The translations under genes and the position numbers were made by a program. A DNA stretch of 6,876 bases, taken from NCBI GenBank assembly GCA_015486775.1, contig WFRA01000049.1, positions 1 through 6,876 of the forward strand, given 5' to 3'. Source of the stretch: Kiritimatiellales bacterium (lineage in GTDB: Bacteria > Verrucomicrobiota > Kiritimatiellia > Kiritimatiellales > Pontiellaceae). The notes beneath the pieces are model-generated. The model searched no databases and was not told the origin of the DNA. It was given only the letters and a program-made list of their open reading frames with translations. This document shows positions 1 to 6,039 of the stretch, one piece after another (the first letter of the stretch is position 1; every line of letters starts with the position of its first letter).

Positions 1-1687
1 CGTCGGGACCGGGAATGTAGATCGACACGGGGTCGCCATCGAATTCGGGGTCGGCGAACAGGTCGGTCACGCCTCGGAAATCCATGATGGTGAAATACAT
101 TTTGCCGAATTCTTCCTTGATGCGGGTGCCGCGACCAATGATCTGTTTGAACTCGGTGATGGAGTTAATGTTTTGGTCGAGCACGATCAGCTTGCAGGTC
201 TGGGCATCCACGCCGGTGGTCATGAGCTTGGAGGTGCAGGCAATGACGGGATGGGTGGACTCGGGGTCGATAAAGTTGTCGAGCTCGGCCTTGCCGAGGT
301 TTTCATCGCCGGTGATGCGCATGACAAAGCGCGAATCCGCCCGCACCGCTTCGGGGTGCAGGTTGGTCAGCGCCTGCCGCATCCGCTCGGCATGGTCGAT
401 GTCCTGGCAAAAGACAATGGTCTTGGACATGGGGTCGGTGGCCTTGAGAAAATCGGCAACTTTTTTGGCCACCAGCTTGGTGCGCTTTTCCAGCACCAGC
501 GTCTTGTCCATGTCCTTGCGGTTGTAGATGCGGTCTTCAACCGGGACGCCGTGCTTGTCCACCTTCCCTTTTTCGGGACGCCAGCCCATGTCGCGGTCGA
601 TGTCGTAGCGAATCACCTTGTAGGGCGCCAAAAATCCATCTTCGATGCCCTGGCGGAGGGAGTAGAGATAGACCGGCTCTCCAAAGTAGTCGGTGTTGGA
701 AACATCCCTTGTTTCCTTGGGGGTGGCGGTCATGCCGATCTGGGTGGCGGCGGAAAAGTAGGTGAGGATTTCGCGCCATGCGGCATCGTCCGCCGCGCTG
801 CCACGATGGCACTCGTCCACCACGATTAGATCAAAGAAGTCGGCGGAAAATTGCCTGTAGATATTCTGCGCCTCTTCGGCTCCGCTGACGGCTTGGTAGA
901 GCGAAAGATAGATTTCGTAGGATTTGTCGACCGTGCGGTTGGTAATCTTGGTCATGGCTTGGCCGAAGGGCTTGAAGTCGTTTACGCGGGTTTGGTCGAT
1001 CAGGATGTTGCGGTCGGCCAGATAGAGGATACGTTTCTTTCTCCCGCTTTTCCATAACCGCCAGATAATCTGGAAGGCGGTGTAGGTCTTGCCGGTGCCG
1101 GTGGCCATGACCAACAGGATGCGATCCTGCCCGTCCGCGATGGCATCCACGGTGCGGTTGATGGCCACCTCCTGGTAGTAGCGGGGCTCCTTGCCGCCCA
1201 GATCAGAATAGTAGTTGTTCGCAGCCACCGCGGTTGCTTCGGGCGACCATCCCTTCCACTGCCGGTAGACCATCCAAAGCTCTTCCGGGTTCGGGAATTC
1301 ATCGAGCGCCAACTGCTTTTCGACTTCGCCCATCAGGCCGGTGCGATCGTGGAAAAGAAAGCCGTCGCCATTGGAGCTGAAGACAAAGGGAATGTCGAGG
1401 GTGTTGGCATAGTCAAGCCCCTGCTGCATGCCGTCGCCAAGGGCATGGTTGTTGTCCTTGGCCTCGATGAGGGCGATCGGGCGGTTGGGTTGGTAATAGA
1501 GGATAAAATCGGCTCGCTTGATCTTTTTCTTGTCGCGCACCGCCATGTTGCCGCGCACCCGGATTGGTCCCGCCGTAAAGGAGACCTCCTCCCGCACCTG
1601 CTCCATCCTGTCCCAACCGGCATTTTCCAATGCAGGCAGGATAAACTTGGTGCAGATGTCCCGTTCGCTTAATGCCTTCTTGTCCAT
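1..1687 (-). CDS. hsdR: Type I restriction enzyme R subunit (HsdR), C-terminus off the left edge
   Basis: This is the motor and nuclease subunit of a type I restriction-modification complex, which translocates DNA using ATP and cuts unmethylated foreign DNA. Reading down from the ATG at 1685-1687 gives 562 uninterrupted codons to the window edge. The N-terminal nuclease domain shows D60, E75-A-K77 and Q89-GLD-Y93, matching the PD-(D/E)xK plus QxxxY pattern and spacing of HsdR nucleases. The helicase motor follows: Walker A MATGTGKT (194-201), DECH (291-294), TATP (320-323), TIVFCQD (423-429), TTGVD (490-494) and QIIGRGTR (515-522). All expected catalytic residues are present, so the visible part looks functional. 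The missing C-terminal part would bind the methyltransferase. The start is supported by the family-like N-terminus ([20 protein letters not shown]), although the Shine-Dalgarno site is weak (GGGGA, very close to the ATG). The gene diverges from the HPF gene, so hsdM and hsdS are not upstream; if present they lie left of the window. A related SF2 restriction helicase is the only realistic alternative. Confidence 0.95.
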   Translation of the reverse strand, partial: MDKKALSERDICTKFILPALENAGWDRMEQVREEVSFTAGPIRVRGNMAVRDKKKIKRADFILYYQPNRPIALIEAKDNNHALGDGMQQGLDYANTLDIPFVFSSNGDGFLFHDRTGLMGEVEKQLALDEFPNPEELWMVYRQWKGWSPEATAVAANNYYSDLGGKEPRYYQEVAINRTVDAIADGQDRILLVMATGTGKTYTAFQIIWRLWKSGRKKRILYLADRNILIDQTRVNDFKPFGQAMTKITNRTVDKSYEIYLSLYQAVSGAEEAQNIYRQFSADFFDLIVVDECHRGSAADDAAWREILTYFSAATQIGMTATPKETRDVSNTDYFGEPVYLYSLRQGIEDGFLAPYKVIRYDIDRDMGWRPEKGKVDKHGVPVEDRIYNRKDMDKTLVLEKRTKLVAKKVADFLKATDPMSKTIVFCQDIDHAERMRQALTNLHPEAVRADSRFVMRITGDENLGKAELDNFIDPESTHPVIACTSKLMTTGVDAQTCKLIVLDQNINSITEFKQIIGRGTRIKEEFGKMYFTIMDFRGVTDLFADPEFDGDPVSIYIPGPD

Positions 1688-1758
1688 GATTCCCCGATCC
1701 CGAGTTGAATGACCGAACGAGAGTAGCGGTTGCGGGGGGATTTAACAGGTTGGAACGC

Positions 1759-1806
1759 AAAAAAGTAGGGCGAGCGTCCCGCTTGCCCCGGCGGTTTCCC
1801 CGGGGC
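1759..1806 (-). terminator. Terminator/attenuator-like double hairpin in the hsdR leader
   Basis: Read on the minus strand, GGGCAAGCG-gga-CGCTCGCCC (1788 to 1768) folds as a 9-bp stem with one G-T pair and a 3-nt loop. It is followed by TAC and six T's (1764 to 1759), the form of a Rho-independent terminator. Just upstream on the same strand, GCCCCGG (1806-1800) and CCGGGGC (1791-1785) form a perfect 7-bp stem with an 8-nt loop. This stem shares GGGC (1788-1785) with the terminator, so the two hairpins exclude each other. The T-run ends 71 nt before the hsdR start codon. The structure could attenuate hsdR or block antisense transcripts from the right. It could also be a chance product of a dispersed GC-rich palindromic repeat. 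I see no convincing promoter on either side. Confidence 0.45.
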
Positions 1807-1812
1807 TCCAAA

Positions 1813-1830
1813 CATTACGGCGCTGTAATG
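1813..1830. repeat. 18-bp near-perfect dyad between hsdR and the HPF gene
   Basis: CATTAC-g-GCGC-t-GTAATG is symmetrical except for one G/T pair next to the centre. It lies 79 bp before the HPF start codon and 125 bp before the hsdR start codon. Its size and symmetry would fit an operator for a dimeric regulator or a small hairpin, but no regulator is encoded in the window. It may also belong to the same repeat unit as the adjacent hairpins. No clear -35/-10 pair or sigma-54 motif was seen next to it. Confidence 0.35.
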
Positions 1831-1909
1831 ATCCGGAAAGGATTTTGTAAAGTCGGCGGGTTTTACTGCGGGCATTCAACAACGGGAGAGATCCCAAAGG
1901 AGCCGAACC

Positions 1910-2278
1910 ATGAATCGTCAAAATATTGCAACCCCGGTTTCCCTGCAGGTGCAGTTTCGCCATATGCCCAAGTCGCGCCCGATCCGGCAGCTGGTGCGGC
2001 AGCAGGCCAACCGCCTTGGAAAGTTCGATCTGCAGGGCGCCCGCTGCGAGGTGGTGATCGACGAGACGCACCACTGGAACAAGGGCGGTATTTTCCGGGT
2101 TTCGGTCCGCCTTTCGGTGCCCGGCCAGCGGCTCTACGTGGCGAGCTGCGAGGAGGAGAGCGGATCGCACGAGTTTCTTTATTCCGCCGTCCGCACGGCG
2201 TTCGAGGAGATCGGGCGCCAGCTCAAGAAGCAGCGGAGGCGGAGCTACCGCCGCAAGGTCGCGGAGCTGGCGGCATAG
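1910..2278 (+). CDS. HPF/RaiA-family ribosome-associated (hibernation-type) protein
   Basis: This is a 122-aa cytoplasmic protein of the HPF/RaiA (sigma-54 modulation, S30EA) family. Members bind the small ribosomal subunit near the decoding site and help silence or protect ribosomes in starvation or stationary phase. The visible pattern fits the family's beta-alpha-beta-beta-beta-alpha fold. A first strand (LQVQFRHM, 12-19) precedes a basic helix (22-37). A strand ending in VVIDET (48-53) leads to a HHWNKGG turn (54-60). Paired strands FRVSVRLSVPG (62-72) and RLYVAS (74-79) precede a last helix (88-107). The tail is very basic (KKQRRRSYRRK, 106-116), as expected for rRNA contact. There is no C-terminal dimerisation domain, so this is the short type. 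A strong AAAGGAG (1896-1902) sits 7 nt before the ATG and fixes the start. The gene stands alone, divergent from hsdR and separated from the transporter operon by 177 bp of repeats. The family call is confident; HPF-like versus YfiA-like activity cannot be decided here. Confidence 0.85.
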   Translation: MNRQNIATPVSLQVQFRHMPKSRPIRQLVRQQANRLGKFDLQGARCEVVIDETHHWNKGGIFRVSVRLSVPGQRLYVASCEEESGSHEFLYSAVRTAFEEIGRQLKKQRRRSYRRKVAELAA

Positions 2279-2296
2279 CCGCAACCCAATTAGAAC

Positions 2297-2396
2297 CACA
2301 GATGAACACAGATGGACACGGATGATGGAAGAAATGAATCACGTGAATCGCACAAATTAAAGGAAGCGGATTGGCGTGATTCGCGAAATTCGCGAT
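2297..2396. repeat. Block of short 9-10 bp periodic repeats in the spacer before the ABC operon
   Basis: The 177-bp spacer 2279-2455 has no gene and is more AT-rich than its surroundings. It contains three 10-bp units (CACAGATGAA, CACAGATGGA, CACGGATGAT; 2297-2326). It then has two 9-bp units (TGAATCACG, TGAATCGCA; 2335-2352) and two more 9-bp units (ATTCGCGAA, ATTCGCGAT; 2379-2396). The second and third blocks share a GTGA(A/T)TCGC core. The CACAGATGAACACAGATG type of sequence is one I associate with dispersed non-coding repeats in several bacterial genomes, including the PVC group; this is from memory and unchecked. The right end (2421-2430) is AT-rich and could hold a -10 element for the operon, but I found no matching -35. 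Confidence 0.6.
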
Positions 2397-2455
2397 CCAA
2401 AACAAGGAATTGGTGGTCTTTTTATTATTAACCAGACAAACGAGAGGAGATTGAG

Positions 2456-3391
2456 ATGATCGAAGCAAATGGCTTGGTCAAGGATTTCGGGCATCGCCGG
2501 GCGGTCGACGGCGTTTCGTTCGAGGTCGGCAAGGGGACCGTGCTGGGATTTTTGGGGCCGAACGGCGCCGGGAAGACCACCACGATCCGGATGGTGGCGG
2601 GGTTCCTGCCGCCGACGGCGGGCACGGTGTCCGTCAAGGGCATCGATGTGGCGAAGGATCCGGTGGCGGCGCAGAAGAGCATTGGCTACATGCCCGAAAC
2701 CACCCCGCTCTACGAAGAGATGACGGTGCGGAGCTTCCTGCGCTTTATTGCGGAGGTGCGCGGCTTTTCCGGCGCGGAGCGCGAGAGCCGCGTCGACCGG
2801 GCGCTGGAGCGCTGCTTTTTGCAGCCGGTGCAGAACCAGACGATCGACACGCTCTCGAAGGGATACCGGCAACGCACCTGCCTCGCGCAGACGCTGCTGC
2901 ACGATCCCGACATCCTGCTGCTCGACGAGCCGACCGAGGGGCTCGACCCCAACCAGAAGCAGGTCGTCCGCGACATGATCCGCGAGATGGCCGCCGAGCG
3001 CGTGATCATGCTTTCCACCCACGTGCTCGAAGAGGTCGAGGCCATCTGCACCCGCGCCATTATCATCAGCGCCGGGAAGGTGGTGGCCGACGACACGCCC
3101 GCGCGGCTCAAGACCCGCAGCAAAAAATACAACGCCGTCACCCTCCAGGCGAAGGGCAAGGATGTTGTCCAGACGCTGGAAAAACTTCCAGACATTGGAA
3201 GCGTCCAATCCCTGGAAGAAGGAAAGATCGTGGTCTTTCCAAAGGCTGGAAAACCGATCGCCGCCGAGATCCTCGCCACCGCGCAGCGGCAAAAGTGGAC
3301 GGTGGACGACCTCAAGGTCGACGACGGTCGGCTCGACGATGTTTTCCGGCAGATCACGACAACCGAAGATACCCGCAAGGAGGTGGCCTGA
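2456..3391 (+). CDS. ABC-2 type transporter ATP-binding protein (GldA-like)
   Basis: This is the cytoplasmic ATPase that would drive the permease encoded next to it. The 311-aa protein has Walker A GPNGAGKT (34-41), IGYMPE at the Q-loop position (76-81) with Glu in place of Gln, and the signature LSKGYRQR (133-140). Walker B ILLLDEP (153-159), D-loop GLDP (162-165) and switch His189 follow. The PE and LSKGYRQR variants are usual in the CcmA/NatA/GldA branch of ABC-2 ATPases, so I do not read them as defects. After about residue 220 comes an accessory domain ending in the typical DDGRLDDVFRQIT. AGGAG (2445-2449) sits 6 nt before the ATG. The stop TGA shares one base with the permease ATG, indicating translational coupling. 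The stretch encoding residues 241-266 is richer in A/T and contains palindromes, described separately. ABC-2 ATPase is certain; GldA-like rests on the neighbours. Confidence 0.93.
   Translation: MIEANGLVKDFGHRRAVDGVSFEVGKGTVLGFLGPNGAGKTTTIRMVAGFLPPTAGTVSVKGIDVAKDPVAAQKSIGYMPETTPLYEEMTVRSFLRFIAEVRGFSGAERESRVDRALERCFLQPVQNQTIDTLSKGYRQRTCLAQTLLHDPDILLLDEPTEGLDPNQKQVVRDMIREMAAERVIMLSTHVLEEVEAICTRAIIISAGKVVADDTPARLKTRSKKYNAVTLQAKGKDVVQTLEKLPDIGSVQSLEEGKIVVFPKAGKPIAAEILATAQRQKWTVDDLKVDDGRLDDVFRQITTTEDTRKEVA
3176..3252. repeat. Cluster of TTCCA-N5-TGGAA palindromes inside the ATPase gene
   Basis: Three copies of one palindrome with a constant 5-bp spacer fall within 67 bp: TTCCAgacatTGGAA (3186-3200), gTCCAatcccTGGAa (3203-3217, one end mismatched) and TTTCCAaaggcTGGAAA (3236-3252). 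A further perfect inverted repeat, CTGGAA-aaac-TTCCAG (3176-3191), overlaps the first copy. The copies start in different codon phases, so a repeated peptide does not explain them. The segment is visibly less GC-rich than the flanking coding sequence, with GGA, CCA and CTT codons. The reading frame stays open and the peptide fits the accessory domain of the ATPase. It could be an in-frame remnant of a dispersed palindromic element, a set of protein-binding sites, or chance. Confidence 0.5.
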
Positions 3392-4137
3392 TGAACGAGT
3401 CCCTTAACCATACCCTGGCCGTGGCCAAGCGCGAGTGGCGGTCCTATTTTGATTCGCCGGTGGCGTATGTCTTCATCATCATTTTCCTGATGCTGACCGG
3501 GTTCTTTACCTTCTCGCTCTCGCGGTTCTACGAGGCGGGGCAGGCGGATCTCTCCGGGTTCTTCATGTGGCACCCGTGGCTCTACATGATCCTGGTGCCG
3601 GCCGTCACCATGCGGCTGTGGTCGGAGGAGCGGCGGTCGGGCACGATCGAGCTGCTGCTGACCGTGTCGATCACGCCGCTGCAGGCGCTCATGGGCAAGT
3701 TTGTCGCCGCCTGGGCCTTCATGTTGCTGGCGCTTGCGCTCACCTTCACGGTTCCGCTGACGGCCTGCTATCTGGGTTCGCCCGACATGGGCGCGACGAT
3801 GGCGGGGTATCTCGGCAGCGGCCTGCTGGCGGGGGCGTACGTCGCCGCTGGGATGTTCACTTCCGCGCTGACGCGCAACCAGGTGATCAGCTTCATTCTG
3901 GCGGTGGTCATCGGCCTGTTCCTGATCCTTGCGGGCTATCCGCCGGTAACGGATTTGCTGGCGCGCTGGGCACCGATGTGGCTGGTCGATGGCGTGGCCT
4001 CGTTCAGCTTCATGCCGCACTTCGAGGCCTTGCAGCGCGGGGTGATCGACCTGCGCGACCTGGCCTATTTCGCTTCGGTGATGGTCTTCATGCTGTTTGC
4101 GACGCAGGTGGTGCTGAAGAACAAATTGGGACGCTAA
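3391..4137 (+). CDS. ABC-2 type transporter permease (GldF-like)
   Basis: This 248-aa inner-membrane protein would form the membrane channel of the ABC transporter together with the upstream ATPase. I see about six hydrophobic segments: 25-43, 60-77, 104-127, 138-158, 166-183 and 223-242. The N-terminal KREWRSYFDSPVAYVF (13-28) and the MRLWSEERRSGTIELLLT stretch (74-91) between TM2 and TM3 are typical of GldF/ABC-2 permeases; the latter is the cytoplasmic coupling region. The chosen start has AAGGAGG (3377-3383) 7 nt upstream and overlaps the ATPase stop by one base. An upstream in-frame ATG at 3295 would add 32 residues overlapping the ATPase gene and has no support. The length is normal for GldF. 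No second permease gene is present, so a homodimer, or a partnership with the anchored GldG-like protein, is likely. The exported substrate is unknown. Confidence 0.92.
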   Translation: MNESLNHTLAVAKREWRSYFDSPVAYVFIIIFLMLTGFFTFSLSRFYEAGQADLSGFFMWHPWLYMILVPAVTMRLWSEERRSGTIELLLTVSITPLQALMGKFVAAWAFMLLALALTFTVPLTACYLGSPDMGATMAGYLGSGLLAGAYVAAGMFTSALTRNQVISFILAVVIGLFLILAGYPPVTDLLARWAPMWLVDGVASFSFMPHFEALQRGVIDLRDLAYFASVMVFMLFATQVVLKNKLGR

Positions 4138-4154
4138 CAGAGGATTTTTGAACG

Positions 4155-6026
4155 ATGAAAAAGATGGATATAAAGAAACTTGGAGGTCTGGCCGGCGTAC
4201 TGCTTTTGCTGGGCATCCTGATTGCATTCAATGCGGTGATCCGCCCGATGCGGCTACGCGCCGACGTGACGCAGGACAAGCTCTATACGCTTTCCAGTGG
4301 AACTAAGCAACTGCTGGGCGACCTCGACCGCGACGTGACGCTGAAGTTCTACTTCTCCAAAAGCAACGACCGCCTGCCGATCCCGCTGAAAAACTTTGCG
4401 GGACGCGTACGCGACCTGCTCAAGGAATACGAGTCGCGCTCCGGCGGCCGGCTGGTGGTGGAGGAGTTCGATCCCAAGCCCGACTCCGACGAGGAGGAGT
4501 GGGCGCAGCGCTACGGCCTCCAGTCGCAGTCGGTCGACATGTTCGGCGCGGGCGGGGGATTGTATTTCGGCATCGTGGCGGTTTCCGGCAACCATGAGGC
4601 GGTCATCCCGCTGCTGGCCGAAAGCGCCGAGCCGCGGCTGGAATACCTGCTCACCCGCATGATCTCCGAAGTGACCACGGACAAGAAGGCCAAGGTGGGG
4701 CTCATGAGCGCCCTGCCGGTCAACGGCGGGGGCGGCGGAAACCCATACATGGGCGGCGGCAGCCGCAAGTGGGCGATCGTCTCCGAGATCGAGAAGCAGT
4801 ACGAAGTGGAAAACATCGAGGTGGAAGCGGATCGGATTCCGGACGATATCGACACGCTGGTGGTCATCCATCCGGCGGACATCTCCGACAAGGCGCTCTA
4901 CGCGATCGACCAGTTTGTGCTGCGCGGCGGCCATCTGCTGGCCTTCACCGATCCCATGAGCCTGGCCGCGCAGGAGAGCGCCAACCCGCAGATGCGGCAG
5001 TATGGCATGCAGCCCCCGAAGATGGCCTCCGACCTCAACAAGCTGACCAAGGCCTGGGGGCTGGAGATGCCCTCCGGCAAGCTGGCCGCCGACGAGGCCG
5101 CCGCCAGCCTGCTTCAGGCCGGGCAGGGCCGCGCCGTCCGCAATGCCGCCTGGCTTTCGTTGCAGGATAAAAACATCAACCGCGAGGATGTGGCCACCGG
5201 TTCGCTTTCGGATCTCATGCTTCCGTTCGCCGGGGCGTTCTCGGGTTCCGTCAGCAACGGCATCGAGCGAACCGACCTGCTCTTTACCGATTCCGACGGC
5301 TTCCTGACCACCACGATGGCGGCCCGTTCCGGCAAGATCGACATTCCGGCGACCCGGCAGCGCGAGGTGCTGGCCGTCCGCCTGACCGGCTCCTTCCCAA
5401 CCGCCTTCCCCGACGGCGAACCCGCCGCCGAGGGCGAAACGAACGCGGTCGCGAAGGCGGAGGGCCTCACGGAGAGCGCCAAGCCCGGCGTGGTGATTCT
5501 GGTGGCCGATGCCGACATGGTGGCCGACCGCTTCTGCATGCAGAACATCAACCTGTTCGGGCAGACCCTGCAGCAGCCGCGCAACGAAAACCTCAGCTTC
5601 GCGCTCAATATGGTGGAGCAGCTTTGCGGCAGCGAGGCGCTGATCGGCCTGCGTAGCCGCAATTCGTTCGACCGCCCGTTCGACCGCGTCCAGACCTTGG
5701 AAAAAGAGGCCGCCATCAAGTGGCAGGCCGAGGAGAAGCGGCTCAACGACAAGCTGAAGGCCACGCAGCAACGCTTGGCCCAGTTGCAGCAGGCACGCGG
5801 GGATAGCCAGCAGCTGACCCTCTCGCCCGAGCAGCAGGCGGAGGTCAAGAAGTTCCGCGAGGAGACCTTCCAGACCCAGCAGGCGCTCAAGGAGGTTCGC
5901 AAAAACCTGCGGCGCGATATCGAATCGCTCGGGGTTCGCCTGAAGCTCATTAACATTGCGCTCATCCCGCTGCTGGTTGCCCTCTTCGGCATCGCGCGCG
6001 GCCTCTGGATCCGTAAAAACCGCTAA
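4155..6026 (+). CDS. GldG-like ABC transporter auxiliary membrane protein
   Basis: This 623-aa protein resembles GldG, the auxiliary partner of GldA/GldF. It begins with a membrane anchor (about 10-29) followed by RADVTQDKLYTLSSGTK (35-51), a hallmark of this family. The large middle part, probably extracytoplasmic, includes LYFGIVAVSGNHEAVIPLL (about 134-153) and QFVLRGGHLLAFTDP (253-267). The latter resembles the sugar- or ligand-binding-like fold of the ABC_transp_aux/DUF4350 domain. A glycine-rich loop (about 190-203, GGGGG and GGG) interrupts this part. Residues 514-590 are rich in Glu, Lys and Gln and look like a coiled coil. A second TM (596-613) leads to a basic end (RKNR). Both ends would therefore be in the cytoplasm. 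Start: AGAGGA (4139-4144) lies 10 nt before the ATG; a second ATG at 4164 is farther and less likely. The gene sits 17 bp after the permease. The family call is firm; the ligand is not known. Confidence 0.9.
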   Translation: MKKMDIKKLGGLAGVLLLLGILIAFNAVIRPMRLRADVTQDKLYTLSSGTKQLLGDLDRDVTLKFYFSKSNDRLPIPLKNFAGRVRDLLKEYESRSGGRLVVEEFDPKPDSDEEEWAQRYGLQSQSVDMFGAGGGLYFGIVAVSGNHEAVIPLLAESAEPRLEYLLTRMISEVTTDKKAKVGLMSALPVNGGGGGNPYMGGGSRKWAIVSEIEKQYEVENIEVEADRIPDDIDTLVVIHPADISDKALYAIDQFVLRGGHLLAFTDPMSLAAQESANPQMRQYGMQPPKMASDLNKLTKAWGLEMPSGKLAADEAAASLLQAGQGRAVRNAAWLSLQDKNINREDVATGSLSDLMLPFAGAFSGSVSNGIERTDLLFTDSDGFLTTTMAARSGKIDIPATRQREVLAVRLTGSFPTAFPDGEPAAEGETNAVAKAEGLTESAKPGVVILVADADMVADRFCMQNINLFGQTLQQPRNENLSFALNMVEQLCGSEALIGLRSRNSFDRPFDRVQTLEKEAAIKWQAEEKRLNDKLKATQQRLAQLQQARGDSQQLTLSPEQQAEVKKFREETFQTQQALKEVRKNLRRDIESLGVRLKLINIALIPLLVALFGIARGLWIRKNR

Positions 6027-6039
6027 AAGGAGATTTACA

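Noticed and set aside
173..829. A 218-codon plus-strand open frame opposite hsdR
   Set aside because: The minus strand here encodes the HsdR helicase motifs without interruption, so this frame is a shadow.
2297..2396. The periodic repeats as a small CRISPR array
   Set aside because: The units are 9-10 bp, directly abutting and without spacers, and no cas genes are present.
2410..2428. A TTGGTG...TATTAT pair as a sigma-70 promoter for the ABC operon
   Set aside because: The gap between the two hexamers is only 7 bp, far from the usual 16-18 bp. Only an AT-rich -10-like stretch can be claimed.
3295..3390. An upstream start that would lengthen the permease by 32 residues
   Set aside because: The ATG at 3391 has a strong, well-spaced AAGGAGG and a family-like N-terminus. 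The extension only re-reads the end of the ATPase gene.
2456..3391. Unusual signature LSKGYRQR and Glu at the Q-loop position as signs of a degenerate ATPase
   Set aside because: Both variants are common in the ABC-2 (CcmA/NatA/GldA) branch, and Walker A, Walker B, D-loop and switch His are intact.
2710..4227. A 505-codon open frame on the minus strand opposite the ATPase and permease genes
   Set aside because: It is antisense to two genes with clear family motifs. Its predicted peptide is rich in Arg, His and Gln with no domain.
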